This document shows, one piece after another, positions 36,595 to 48,308 of a DNA stretch of 64,000 bases (the first letter of the stretch is position 1; every line of letters starts with the position of its first letter). Position numbers and translations under genes: made by a program. The stretch is from Buxus sempervirens (taxonomy: Eukaryota; Streptophyta; Magnoliopsida; Buxales; Buxaceae): positions 39,053,949-39,117,948 of the forward strand of contig OX387182.1 of NCBI GenBank assembly GCA_947561395.2. The letters run 5' to 3'. Under the pieces are notes generated by a model. The model saw only the letters and a program-made list of their open reading frames with translations, made no database searches and was not told the origin of the DNA.

Positions 36595-36678
36595 GGATGC
36601 ATGCTTGGAGGAGAGACAGAGAGAGAGAGAGATGCATGAGGTGTTGCATGCATGGATGATGCACATGCATGCACATGG
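36595..36678 (-). promoter_or_regulatory. CATGCATG/GA-rich block of YL upstream of its start region
   Basis: ATGCATG cores and a GAGAGA tract lie between the CCCATACATATGGGG palindrome region (near 36530-36560) and XD. The block resumes at 39042-39310 on the other side of XD. Equivalent to the RY-like cluster of YJ. Confidence 0.5.
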
Positions 36679-37574
36679 TGTAAGACCCTGATTTTTGGTG
36701 AGTTTTTTTATTTATTTAGTTATTCAGTTTGATATATATATATATATATATATAAACTGTGTTTATCAGGTGATTTTTGTGGTTTGAGGGCTTAGCCCAT
36801 ACTCGTATGTACAGGCGTTATATAGCCATTTTTCTGGAAAAATTTATATTATTATTTTATTATTATTAAAGTATAGTGTCTGCTTATTAACGTAAGTGGA
36901 TGCGGAACATGTAGGGTTTCCAGTGGGCGAGCGCGCATAGGATCAAGGAAAAAGGGAAAGTTATCAAGCGGCGTATGTCTCGCGAGGTAAAGATACCAAA
37001 AAGGGAAAGTAGGGTTTGGGTTGTAGGAATACGCGTAAGTAGGAAGTAATTTTCGTTAGTCTCGTTAGCTGGAGAGGGCTGGGCGATTTGGCGATTGCGG
37101 CTGTAATGGCGATTGGGGTTATTCCATGAAGAGCAAGACTCGGAAGGACTGCTAGGAGTTCATTGGAGTCGGATTTCTGCGGGTTATCTCTCTCGCGAGC
37201 AGAGGAATTGTTCGGCTACCATTTCATCTTCGCACGCAGCCGGAGTCATGCTCGGCCGATTTTGGAAGAAGCTGTTGTTCTGGGATTAAGCGCATACAAG
37301 TGAGTGGCACTCTTTTACAACCGAGTTTTCGGGTTTATTCATGTATTTGGTTGAATGAATGCATTGTATTGATTGAAGTATTCTCGGTTTTCTGGGCAAA
37401 AACACTTACGGAGGGTTTTGTACAGTCGAATTGGGGGATAACTGGAAATCAGGTAGATTAAATCCAAATTAGGTTTGAATGTGTCCTGGGAGTATTGGGA
37501 GGCTAGACAAATAGTTACAGACCGGAAAAATTCAGCCAGAGTTGGAGTTCTGGGATTAACAGAGAACTGAAAAT

Positions 37575-37840
37575 CGTAGTGGGTCACCGCCCACTTGGAG
37601 CCCACTTCGGGAAGTAAGCGCCCAGAAATGTGACCCGGCGCCGAGCTAGCGCCCACTTCGCGCTCAGCTCGCGCCTACCTCAATTTCCAGCGCCCTTCTC
37701 GCGCTCTTCTCGCGCCCATCTGGCGCCTGGCTCGCGCCCACTCGTCCACGAGTGAGCGCCAGCCTCATTTTAATGAAAGGAGTCACTGCCCACTTGGCGC
37801 CTACCTGGCACCCACTTCAGGAAGTGAGCGCCCAGTTGTT
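37575..37840 (+). repeat. GGCGC/GCGCC-rich degenerate tandem in XD
   Basis: Words like GCGCCCACTTCG, CGCGCTC and GGCGCCTGG recur about every 12-20 bp, ending with a second copy of the GCCCACTT motif group. It lies about 280 bp after the donor. Equivalent blocks are in XA, XB, XC, XE, XF, XG and in YS. Confidence 0.75.
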
Positions 37841-38374
37841 TTTCTTGCCGAATCCTATAATTTCGTAAAACCAAGGGGTTTTGGATGCTAGAGGGTCTTC
37901 GACCACTCACCCAAATAATTGTTTACGACATTAGAGGTAAAAATTTGCTTGTGAGAACATTGAAGATAGATCCTAGGTTTAGTAAAGGCTTATGAAGTAG
38001 ATGTTGGGAAATAAGTCGAGGATGTTCGGGATATCTACATACTAGGGCTTTATTTTAGTCCTCTTGAAGCATGCACTGTTTGGTACTTGATTTGATTTAT
38101 TAAACCCCGTTTTGATGGCAAGTTTTGAATTAAGTTGTAAATATTATTTACTTGATTACTTGTGTGAGTTGATGTTCTGGTTGGAACACTTGTGTGAGTT
38201 GATGTTCTGGTTGGGACCACGGGTGATGTGTACTAATGCAGAGTTTTAAACGGTTATTTATCGGTTTGGGTTTAGCTTCCCATGGATCCTTGTTAAGCTT
38301 AGTAATGTGATGGTATGTGTTTGTTGGTGTAATTGCATGGCCACGTGTGTTGCCACGACCAGTGTAGAGCAGCC

Positions 38375-38495
38375 AGATACCCTGAGTAGGCCTGGTTGTC
38401 AGTGCCGATACCCGGAGTAGGCCGGCATTGGATGACGATACCCTGAGTAGGCCGTCATTTCAGAGTTTCCGAAACCCTGAGTAGGCCGGAACTGT
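38375..38495 (+). repeat. CCTGAGTAGGCC tandem repeats in XD
   Basis: Four units of roughly 35-38 bp, each containing ACCC(T/G)GAGTAGGCC. The same motif, reverse-complemented, fills the matching place in XB (14195-14310) and XF (45240-45330, 45540-45660). Confidence 0.8.
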
Positions 38496-38712
38496 GTACA
38501 TGGAGGTGTGGAGTGTCTACTTGGCATGTAAATTAATCAATGTAACCATATGCATAACATTGACCTGGTTTGAGTTGTTATCGGAATTATGTTGTTATTA
38601 TCTTTGGTTATTTGTCGAAGCATGTCTTATAACTGTATTAACTATTTCTGCATGCATGTGTCACTCGCTGAGATATTCATATCTCATTCCCTCGTTGTTG
38701 CTTTGTTTTCAG

Positions 38713-38789
38713 ATATTCGTGGTGAGGTGCCTACGGGGGTAGATCCGGCTGATACATATAGGGAGGAAGATTATTACTACCGACCTTAG
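38713..38789 (+). CDS. Conserved micro-exon in XD
   Basis: After TTTTCAG the frame reads DIRGEVPTGVDPADT, then YREEDYYYRP and TAG. YREEDY matches XA and XE; GVD also aligns with XE. As in the other copies there is no close upstream ATG in the exon, so translation needs a spliced leader. Confidence 0.38.
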
Positions 38790-41100
38790 TCCAGCAGGTT
38801 GTTTGGTCTTAAACTTGTTAAGTGAATTTGAGGAATTGTAATAAGATAGTAAACTTGGGCTCATCTGATGTATGTGATGATTTCATAACTTGCCTGGATA
38901 GAAATTTCTGAATTGTGCACTATGATGTGATATAAAATGTGGGTGATTATTCAGCGATCACCATTATTGAGATCCTTAACTAACCCCTAGGAGACGTGTT
39001 ATATCTTTAATAAAGAACACGGATCCAGGGTGTTACACATGGGGAACAGTAATCATGAGAGAGAGAGAGAGATGCATCCATGATGCATGCATGGGTGATA
39101 ATGGGGGAGAGAGAGAGAGGTTATGCATGATGTATGCATGGATATTCATGAGGGGGAGAGAGAGAGAGAGATAAGTGCTTGCATGCATGGTGCATGGGGG
39201 TGCACATGGGGAACATGCCTTTATGAAGGAGAGAGAGAGGGAAATAAGATGTGGTGGGGAATTAAGCATGTGGGGGATGAGTTATGGAGGAGAGAGAGGG
39301 AAAGAAAGATGTGGTGGGGAATTAGACATGTGGGGGTGATTTTCTTGGTAATTGCAGATTAGTCCCTGAGCTATTTTCACATCAACTTGATATTCACAGA
39401 TTCATCCCCAAGTAATTACAGACATGCCATCAGATATTTTTGACTATCCTGATATTTTACGGTTTTGCCCCCAAACACCTTTTTCTGCTGTTTTCTCTAC
39501 TATTTTTGCCACGTGGGTAGTTTTTAGGGTTTCTTGTTTTGCCCATAACTTATTATCCCGGACTCCGATTCGAGCAAACTCAGTTGCGTTGGAATCGTAT
39601 CAGGATGACCTGTCCACTGGAACAAGTTTGGGCACCTGATCTGGGGTTTAGCAGAAAGTCAATTTCTGCTCCCCGTCAAGTTTGACCGCCCGCAGAACCT
39701 TCATCCAGACTCCGATTCCAGCAAACTCAGTTGCATTGGAACCATGTCAGTATTCTCTATCTACTGAGATGAAGCAAGGTGGCCAACTATCACCTGATCA
39801 AAAAGTCAACTTTTTGTCCCCTCGGGGTTTGACTTTCTGCCAGGGTTTTCATTTTCAGCACTTCCAGGGGTGCAAAAATAAGGTGCTTACATGGAGCATG
39901 ATCAAGGCTGATCGGGCCTTACTTCTTCTCTTCTCATGGAGAAGAAGGAGAAGAAGGAAGATCTCTATCAACACCAAAGGTAGGGACCTCTAGAGCCCCT
40001 ACTATGGATCTTTAACGTCTGTTCCCAGAGAAGGGAGGAGCCCCAAGCTCCCCCCTCCTTTTCTCCCATGGAACTACAATGAAAAGCATACTTTCTAGCT
40101 AAATCGAAGGTTGTCTAAACCACTGTGGGTCTGCCATGAGACCCACAGGTATGAGGAAATTAGTGAAAGAGAAGCCACTCCCAGACCCCCTCCAGAATTT
40201 GGGTCTTTGGGCTTTTTGGGTCGCAACTGCAAACACTGAGTGGTTTGGCCTTTCCAGCACAGTATGTACAGACAGGTCCTGACCGCATAGGTTCTGTGGA
40301 TAGAGCCCAGTAAGCCCCCGATTTCGTTTCCATGGGCTTAGGCCCACTTGATTTATCTTAAATAAGATTAAGCAAACCCCTGGGGCCTCTAGGCTAGCCC
40401 AGGCCTTCATGTGTGAGACTTGAGCCCAATAAGGCTTTGTGGGCCTTCCAATGGGGCCTGCATCCCGACTAGCCCAAACCAGGGCCCATTACAATGATGG
40501 GCCCCAAGGGCAACTTGGTTAATCCCCTGGGTTACTTCCAAGCCCAATGGGCCTTAAAAATCTGAACCCACCAAATTTGTATATTTAATTAACCTCCAAA
40601 TCAAATGACCAAATCCAATAAATGAGGTTATCCTATGTAACTTCAAACGGGCCTTGGGCTTTATTGGAGCCCTACTTGGCATCCCATGGGCCTTCCAACA
40701 AGGCCCATACCAGACCCACCTCAAAAATGGATAAAAAAGATAAAATCAACTGAAAGGGGAGACACACCACTTTGGTGGTCCCCACCCAAACCTAAAATAA
40801 GTATGCATGTTTGGCTTAGGAATAGGGTGAGTTAGACCAAGTTGACTCGAACCAAGGAGACCCGAGGGACCCGTCAACCGACGGGGCGGACCAAGGTGTC
40901 TTAGGACTTCCCCAAACTGTAACCAAGATCTTAGCTAGAATCTCAAGCCGCAGACCGTCTAAATAGACCTACATAGGTACCCAAGTATCTGCCTGCACCC
41001 CATCAGGCAGTGACAACTCCAAATTCCTGATTTACCCTTTAGGAGGCACGCACAACCCATGTGCCTCGCGAATGCAGCATTATGACGCACGCACACTAAG

Positions 41101-42059
41101 GGTTGGCACCAATTAAGGCACGACTCCTAGACATACTAGTGTAAAGAAGCACGTTCAAGCCTTGATCAGTCTTTGTCTTTCATCTGTTCTTTCATCTGCC
41201 TTTGGTGTTGGACCGCAGAAAAACTTACAACTTGCCAGTTAGCACAAAAATTACATGATATTTACAAAACTGGAAAAGAATGCAATCATGGGGTTGTTAG
41301 GAACCCCAAGGAAGGATTATAGCAAAGGTAGGCTAAAAAGATCTAATTCTAGGGTTTCACAATCTCTACTTTGATCTAGCCTAGTTTCATCTACTTGTCT
41401 GATCTAGCCGGCTTTCATTTGCTTAAAATACCAATCTAAACTTAGGATGCTTCCAGCGAACTCAATGGGTTGAGGCCCATGGCTCACAGGACTTAATGCA
41501 TGGATTTGGGGTGGTTCCCCTTATCAAAGTTAGGTCGGCTTTCTAAATTAGGGCTAAGGCAGCCCATGATCTAGGGTTCACTCAATATAATGCAAAAAGC
41601 AGGGGTTGCTGCCCTTGATGGACTCTTGAGTTTTAAATTGATTTTACTCCTCTTGCATTCATCATTTAGTCACATTCAATCATCGCGATGTATCAAATGT
41701 AATAGTGGGAACGGAATACCCAACCCAAGACATACGCCTACAAAGGTCTGGACCAAGTACTAGACCTTCACATACCACGGCAAGAAACCAGTGGCGCTAT
41801 AGAAATCCAAAAACCTAAGGGGATGTTTTACTTCGTTTTCGTCAGCAAGCCAGAGGCACGTGAGGCTAATATCATCTCAAAAGTTGTTTATACGGTAAAG
41901 AAGAATGGTTGCTAGAGAGATCTAAGGCTGTAGGATTAGAAGCAGATGTATCATATGTACCATTTAATTGGATCACCCACGCTGGCTCCCTCGCATGTGT
42001 CACCCCACGCATATATAATGAAAGCAATAGAATGAACAGATAGATAACTGAAAAACAAG
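41101..42059 (-). other. M leader segment between YK and the minisatellite
   Basis: About 960 bp of M 5' leader (minus strand). No credible ORF or RNA gene seen. It joins 28634 across YK. Confidence 0.5.
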
Positions 42060-42420
42060 ACATGTTGCATGTGTATATACAAGCGCATGTGTACATGGGA
42101 GTGTATGTGCATGTGTGCACACGTGCAAAAGTGTGTGTGTGTGTGCACATGTATATGTGCATGTGTGTACATATGTACAAAAATGTGCATGTATGCACAC
42201 ATAAGACTGTAAGTGAATGTGTGTGTGTGGACATGTATAAGTGTATGTGCGTGTGTGCATATGTGTACAAGTATGTGTGTGTGTGTGCAGCTGTATAAGT
42301 GTATGTGCGTGTGTGCACGTGTACAAGTATGTGCATGTGTGCATATATGTAAGTGTATGTGCGTGTGTGAACATGTAAGAGTGTAGGTGCATGTGAATGT
42401 GCGTGTTTGCACATGTGCAT
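42060..42420. repeat. TG-rich minisatellite in M leader
   Basis: Units of about 26-30 bp, such as GTGTATGTGCGTGTGTGCA followed by -TGTACAA or -TGTAA, repeat through 360 bp. The long Thr/His-rich open frames on the minus strand here simply reflect CA repeats. Confidence 0.88.
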
Positions 42421-42466
42421 CCTAATGAGTCAACTCAGTCTAAACTCCAATTGGGTTGAACCAATC

Positions 42467-42483
42467 CCCCAGCGGAGTCGCCA
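42467..42483 (-). promoter_or_regulatory. Primer-binding site of element M
   Basis: TGGCGACTCCGCTGGGG on the minus strand, three bases after the LTR end (GTGCACA, then GCT). It would pair with a tRNA ending GGAGTCGCCA. I recall this site from Ogre/Tat elements, where it is usually assigned to a tRNA-Arg; the tRNA identity is not checked. Confidence 0.75.
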
Positions 42484-42486
42484 AGC

Positions 42487-44591
42487 TGTGCACATGTGGG
42501 GTGCAAGATTTCGTGCCCAGCTTTCCATGGGTTTTCATTGATTTTGGAGAGTCGCCATTGTTCATTGTTAAGAGTATGAATAGTCACCCAATTTTTTATT
42601 TTTTGGATTTAAGTTTAGGTGGTGTATCAGAGATCTTGGATAAGTGATTCGGTTGTAACCCGGGGAAGTCCGTAGACACTCCGGGTTACCCCGCTAGATA
42701 GTGGGTTCCCATGATTTCAAGTTTAAGGCAAGTTGACTTGATTAACTTGTGTGCGGGCTTCCCTAAAATTGGGCTTATTTAGGCCAACGACTGTAAAACA
42801 AAAGTCTAGGCTAATAACATGAAGTCAAAACAATGGGTTGCTATCTTTTGGATTTTCTTTGTGGGGGTTCATCAGAAAGCCCATGAGGGCTTTTTATCAC
42901 CAGGGCCATCTAAAGGCTTGATATCTCTTCAAGGGCAAAATGGTTAGTTTGTGGATGGGGGTTTCATAAAAGCCACTAGTTCACATTGTAAAGGACCAAA
43001 AATGATAAATGACAAACAAAAAAACCGCACCCAAAAACTATTAAAACGATGAAATGAAATAGAAAATATAGATAGGGATAATTTGAAATGGAAGTTCTAA
43101 AAGCAAAAAGAAAAGAAAACGAGGAAATTTATTTTGTGTCCTAAACTTCTAAAATATCACAAACCCCACAATTGTTTATTAAATTTACAAAATGCACACC
43201 CCACCCATTTGCTCAAAAAGAAATGTTAACATCAAATTGGAAGTGGACATCCTTCCTCCTCACATGCTTCTAAACCCATCTTCTCATTTTCTTATTCTTT
43301 TTTTCTTTTTTTTATTTTCTTTTGGTGTTTATACAAAGAAGAAAACCAATGAATAGCCATCTCTTGCTGTTCATCGGTTTGCAAAACCAGGTAAACCTGA
43401 ATCCATCAAAATATTTCCTTTTGGTTGCAAATAGCATCTTCCCAATGATCAGATATACAAAAAAAAAAAAAAGCAGTATGTATTGCTTACAAGAAATAAA
43501 CAAAAGTGCAGCTACTTCTTAAGATGCATTACCGAACTAACAGAAAATTCAGGTTTTGAACAAGAAGAACGTAGTTTGATCACATTTGGATTGAACTAAC
43601 CTACTATGAAAGACATCAAAATTAAGCTTGGAGATGAAGTTCCTCTAGTCCAAAATAGCAACTCCTTCCTTCAACGTGCTCTGAACTTTCTGGAAACCCA
43701 CTCTCTCTTTTTCCTTTTTTTTCTTTGCTTAAATTTGGTTCCATTAAGGGAGAAGGGACTGGTTTTCCAATGGGTTTCTCTCCTCTTTTTGGTTACAAGG
43801 TTGAAGACGACCCATTAAAATCCTCCCCAAACAAGTGATCATGGGAGAGAGTGGTTGCTGCGGGAGAGACCCAAGAGAGAGACAGATCGGAGAGGGATAG
43901 AGAACCGGCAAGCGAGTGGAGAGAGCCAAGAGAGTGAGCCCCCAGAGACCCCCGCCCTGTCTTCTTCTTCTTCCCCTCCTTTGTTGTTTTTTCTTCTTTT
44001 TTCACCTCCTTTTTCGTTTTTATTCTTTTTTTTTTTTCCTTTGCTTTTTCCATCCTCCTTTCGTAAAGACCTCCCCTCTTCTCTTTATTAGAGAAGACGG
44101 ATGGGAGAGAGAGATAGACCCACGTGGGTCCCTTCTCTTTCTCTCCCATCACCATTAAGGAGGGGTGAATTGTCCCCCTCCTTTTTAAAATTTTATTTCT
44201 TTTTTTTTATTAATTGTTTCTTCTTCTTTTTTGTCTTTTTCTCTCTTAATTTTAGTAATAAAGAATTTTTTTTTGTCTTTTTACATATTGCATTCTAATT
44301 TGCCGAGTGGCAAACTTGTGACACGCAAGTTTGCCACATGACAAACAAAATCTTAAAAATTTACAAAAATACCCTTCAAACTGTTTAAGCCATAACTTTA
44401 CTATCCGAACTCCGATTCACGCAAACTTAGTTGCATTAGAATCGTATTAAAGCCTATCTTTCAATGATACAGAGGTTACTAGCCAAATCAGCTTCTGACA
44501 AAATGACAAATTTTTAGTTCCTTGTTTTAGCCTACTTAGGCTTTCGCTATGTTTAGCACTTTTTAGTTTTAGCAAAATTTGGGTGCTTACA
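42487..44591 (-). repeat. 5' LTR of element M (2105 bp)
   Basis: On the minus strand it starts TGTAAGCACCCAAATTTTGC (44591) and ends ATGTGCACA (42487). It shares with family Y the start, the GTCCGTAGACACTCCGGGT block (42669-42687) and a primer-site look-alike (42548-42557), but it is shorter and lacks the GGGCCC-rich half. GTGAC follows on the right (44592-44596). No ORF is called; frames at 43606-44298 are low complexity. Confidence 0.75.
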
Positions 44592-47500
44592 GTGACAATT
44601 GGGCCAAGTATGACCTTTTAAAAAAGTCCAAGTTCACGAGTCTTATGATGGTTTTGGAAATATGTAACGCCCCGGATCCGAGTCACATGAAAAACCCGTA
44701 ACTCGTCTCCAGAGGTTATTATAAAACACAGGATCGCAATATCAGAGTGAAGGAAAAACATGAATACAACAATAACTATATAACAGAGTGCGCTAAAATA
44801 TTCCCCAAACTAAAATAAAACTCACATGACCAAGTAACTACCCGCAAGTATCGTCCTCTCCAGGAGCAGCTAAAAACAAAACAAAACAATACGGAATGAG
44901 ATACGAATATCCCAGTGAGCAGCACATGCATGCACAAATACATTTATTTCAGTTCTAAAACATGCCACGATTATAACCATGTACAATGACGATAATACGC
45001 ATATTTCGAATAAGCCGACTAAACTTCAATAATCCAATTCATATCAGTGCGGGAAAACCATCAGGTAAGTCAAACAATAACAATTCGTTTCCAATCCCAA
45101 AGAATGCGATAAAATAAAGATTAACTAACAACAACATAGCGAATAACCAAAATTTCGTATCTCAAGATGTAATTCCAGATACACCAATGTCATATAACAC
45201 AAAGTCTTCTCATAACCATGCCCACGCCTCCAACTGTATATCCGACCTACTCAGGGTTTCGGATATTGAAATGACTACGTCATCCAATGCAGGCCTACTC
45301 CCCGGGTTTCTGCATTGACAACCAAGCCTACTCAGGGTTTCTGGCTGCTCTACACCGGCGGGAAGAACAATACCCAATAATCGGTAAACAATATTCCATG
45401 AACCATAAATACCAACAACCAGCGAATAAAACATATCACGTCAAACAAAATCAAATACCAACATTGGTCAATGTCATGGCTATCGTTTAGTTGATAAATT
45501 AAACATGCCAAGTAGACACTCCACACCTCCATGTACACAGTTCCGGCCTACTCAGGGTTTCGGAAACTCTGAAATGACGGCCTACTCAGGGTTTCGTCAT
45601 CCAATGCAAGCCTACTCCCCGGGTTTCTGCATTGACAACCAGGCCTACTCAGGGTTTCTGGCTGCTCTACACCGGTCGTGGCAACACACAAGGCCATGCA
45701 ATTTCAACAACCAACAATAACATCACATTACTAAGCTTAAACATCTAGATCCAGGACAAGCTAGACCAAAACAGTAAACATCGTATAATCTCAATTTCAG
45801 TATCAAAACAAAACCATTCATTTCACATCATGTAAGAACTCATCACAATTCATCACCTGTCCCTCTGGACCAAGCAGTACCTCAAGTACATTCAGTATTT
45901 TCTCATTTCCGTAACACAAGTCATATGAAAGTAAAACTCAATCCATTCATACCAAAGAAAACCTTTCAATACGTATAAAGTTTCCAACAAGTGAAACCAG
46001 AAATACAAGAACTTCTCAATCAAAACAGTGTATAGAACAAGGAAAAGTAACTGGTAACTCTTACTAGTTTGGTGTCCGGCACAATACTCATAAGTAACCT
46101 AAACTCAACTTAAAACTCATAAGATGTTCACAAATTTTTCCTCTATTAATTTCATAGGCAAAATGGTTTCCCAGGTTCCTAACCAAGTGAATAGTGAAGT
46201 GGTTTAACCCCTAAGTAATGCAAATACTCTTGGTCAAATCAGAAATTCCATTTCGGTAAGCAAAATAGGTATGCCGCTCACCTATTGAGGTGGGCGCGAG
46301 GTGAGCGCCAGTCGGCGGTGAAGAAAATGGGTAAAATCGACCTGCCGCTCACCCGACGCTAGGTGAGCGCGAGATGAGCGCGAGATGGGCGTGAGGTGGG
46401 CGCGAGATTCGCGCGAGATGGGCGCCTCGTTTTCTACTTCGCGCGAGATGAGCATGAGGTGGGCGCGAGCTCGGCGGTAGGTCGTTATTAACGGGTGCCT
46501 ACCTCTGAGGTGAGCGCCGGTGAGCGCGAGGTGAGCGGATACCCCCTGTGGTTTTCATTTCTCTGTTATTTTGAGATCTACATGACTGGCCGGTTTGTGA
46601 AGGTCTGTAACTACTCCAATACACTCCTAATACTCCCAGAAGACTTCCCCACCATATTTGGAATTAATCTAAACACTTTCATTTTCAATTATAAAATTAA
46701 ATCCGGAGACTCTGTTCATGTAACTTCCCGAAAACCAGAAAACCAGAAAATCTCATACTATCAGTTGATATATAAACCATGCATCAGAATAATCTCGAGA
46801 GAAACAGAAAACACAAATCCCAGTTGTAAATCAGTGCTACTCACCGTATGCGCTTAATCCCAGAAAAACAGCTTCTTCCCCATTCGGCCGATCGCGATTT
46901 CCGGCTGCGCACGAAGATGAAATGGTAGCCGAACAATTCCTCTGCTCGCGAGAGAGATAACCCGCAGAAATCCGACTCCAATAAACTCCTAGCAACTCTT
47001 GCGGTTCTCATCTCTTCCCAGCGAAACCCTAATCGCCACAGTAGCCGCCCTAATTTCAGAGCAACAACATTCCCCCAAAACCCCGAAAATTTATATCAGT
47101 TACCTATTTACACACCGCGAGGGTTTAACCTAATTCACCATTTACCCTGGGAATCCCCTTTCTACCCCTCCTTAATGTAGGGTTTTCCCGGATTTTAACC
47201 ATTGACCCATTTTTTTATTTATTTCCGATCCGAATATGACCTACGTATAAATATTTCCACCTCATTTTTTTTAACCCTAATGACCACAAATGTCTAGCAA
47301 TAATAAAGTTGATTTAACCTGTACATACATCCATATGTGCATATACTTTTATTTTATCTACTGTTATCATTTGTTTATTTTTATTCTATTATTATTATTT
47401 CATTTTATTATTTTATTATTTTTTTTTTTTTCTACACAAAACTGGGGTTCTACAAAATATCACTTGTTTTACAATGGAAAACTTGCAGATTTCATTTACT

Positions 47501-48043
47501 TGCTTATGACTACTTGTTTATCAAATTATTGATCTATTATTTTGCAAATTCGTGAAAAAGTAAGGTATTGGACTATGTTTTGCTTCATGTATGTTGCAAC
47601 TTACTGAGATGTAAATCTCACTCCCCATTTTCAAATGTTTTATTTTCAGATATTCTTGGCGAAACGTACCTGATAAGGTAGAGCAACCTCAGGCTAAGGG
47701 CATTGTAGAGGAAAATTAGGACAATTACTTTTGCTTGATGTAGGACTGACATTTATTTTATTTCTTGTTGATAGATAGTTAGTTTATTTTAATTGGTGGA
47801 TTCTTATTATTTCATTTTAGTGATTTGAGACCATCTAACCTTTTTTCCAGACTTTATTATTACAAGAATTTTATTTACTGTTGAGTTATACTTTAGCACT
47901 TATTATGAAAATTTCTTTGAAGTGTACTCTAATGAATTGTATTAATTACTTTGGTCTAGATATTAGTTTATTTTGGCCCACAAAGTCCATACCTTAGATT
48001 TTGGGTTAATTTTAATAAATAATTACGGGTTCGAGGCATGACA
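44592..48043 (+). mobile_element. LTR XP (family X), partial, carries XF
   Basis: The DNA at 44592-44662 continues at 47460. It holds the family X landmarks TTACTGAGATGTAAATCTCA (47600-47619), an acceptor ATTTTCAG (47649) and an end GGTTCGAGGCATGACA (48028-48043). Its left part lies beyond M, outside the window. After the acceptor a decayed form of the short peptide (EEN-stop-DNYFCLM) is visible near 47713-47745. XT is the same subfamily. Confidence 0.6.
44663..47454 (-). mobile_element. Solo LTR XF (family X), TSD AAATA
   Basis: On the minus strand it starts TGTAGAACCCCAGTTTTG and ends CCGGGGCGTTACA. AAATA lies at 44658-44662 and 47455-47459. Length is 2792 bp. It has a donor ACG/GTGAGTAGCAC (GT at 46844), a GGCGCG-rich block (46270-46530), CCTACTCAGGGTTTC repeats in two groups and an acceptor TTTTTAG (44870). 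After the acceptor GEDDT is kept, then the frame shifts to a stop (CG-stop). Acceptor-to-end distance is 207 bp, as in XB. Confidence 0.88.
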
Positions 48044-48308
48044 TGGCTAGCCTAAGAGTACAACCAAGTTATATATTTTGTCCCAATCCACTCATTGATC
48101 AAGTGCATCCTCAATTCTAGTTCAAAGGTTGATTATCGTTTGGGAGTTATTTTCTACAATTTTCTCAGTTAATATGCACTTAATGGTGACATTAGAAATA
48201 TAATAAATGCGGTTAGCTATGAGTAAAGCGTCAAACATGTCAATATTTGGGATGGATGATTGATTCTTGTAGAGCTTATAAAAATTACAATTTTGCTATT
48301 ATTGTAAC
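48044..48308. other. Unassigned DNA left of YR
   Basis: 265 bp with no recognised feature. It continues at 57307 across YR (TSD GTAAC at 48304-48308 and 57302-57306). This and its continuation are the only stretches not clearly in an LTR on the right side of the window. Confidence 0.5.

Larger units (their letters stand above)
36679..39037 (+). mobile_element. Solo LTR XD (family X), TSD CATGG
   Basis: Starts TGTAAGACCCTGATTTTTGG and ends CCAGGGTGTTACA. CATGG lies at 36674-36678 and 39038-39042. Length is 2359 bp. It has a donor CAA/GTGAGTGGCAC (GT at 37300), a strong GGCGC/GCGCC block (37575-37840), CCCTGAGTAGGCC repeats (38379-38490) and an acceptor TTTTCAG (38712) followed by the micro-exon. 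The exon before the donor is clearly homologous to that of XF (shared CTCGCGAGCAGAGGAATTG). Confidence 0.88.
31087..39891 (-). mobile_element. Solo LTR YL (family Y), TSD TGGAG
   Basis: On the minus strand it starts TGTAAGCACCTTATTTTTGC (right end) and ends AGGTGCGCACA. TGGAG lies at 31082-31086 and 39892-39896. It contains XG and XD; without them it is about 3426 bp. Repeat units lie at 39660 and 39807 (147 bp apart). It has GA/CATGCATG blocks (36600-36676, 39052-39300), a donor position CCAAG/GTATTG (36272), palindromes (32151-32256) and a primer-site look-alike GGAGTCGCCA (31154-31163). It is inverted within YK. Confidence 0.88.
28635..41095 (+). mobile_element. Solo LTR YK (family Y), TSD CTAAG
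   Basis: Starts TGTAAGCACCTCATTTTTG and ends CGCACGCACA. CTAAG lies at 28630-28634 and 41096-41100. YL is nested at 31087-39891. Without it YK is 3651 bp. It has a five-unit 147-bp array at its start, (CT)n-(C)n tracts, a CCCATACGTATGG palindrome near 30016, and a good donor CCAAG/GTAAGC (GT at 30290). After YL come the GGGCCC-rich 3' half and a decayed primer-site look-alike (41011-41020). Frames at 29608-30342 are Pro/Ser low complexity and are not called. Confidence 0.88.
20107..44591 (-). mobile_element. Element M: Tat/Ogre-like retrotransposon, partial
   Basis: On the minus strand the order is 5' LTR (42487-44591), primer-binding site (42467-42483), leader (41101-42466 and 28404-28634), a DUF7745-like ORF (20891-28403) and a 71-bp tandem array. 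It is interrupted by YJ and YK; removing each with one TSD copy restores continuity. Its LTR is a shorter relative of family Y. Gag, pol and the 3' LTR lie beyond XN, outside the window. The lineage rests on the TGGCGACTCC primer site, as I recall it for Ogre/Tat elements, and on the ORF. Confidence 0.7.

Noticed and set aside
41872..42420. Long Thr/His/Tyr-rich open frames on the minus strand (up to 182 codons)
   Set aside because: They are translations of a TG/CA minisatellite, open in several frames at once, with no domain.
43606..44298. Frames rich in Phe/Leu/Lys within the M LTR
   Set aside because: They come from poly-T/CT tracts.
44593..48043. XP as a complete element starting TGACAATTGGG at 44593
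   Set aside because: The flanks TACAG and TGGCT do not match. The base at 44591 is better explained as the end of the M LTR, so XP's start must lie beyond M.
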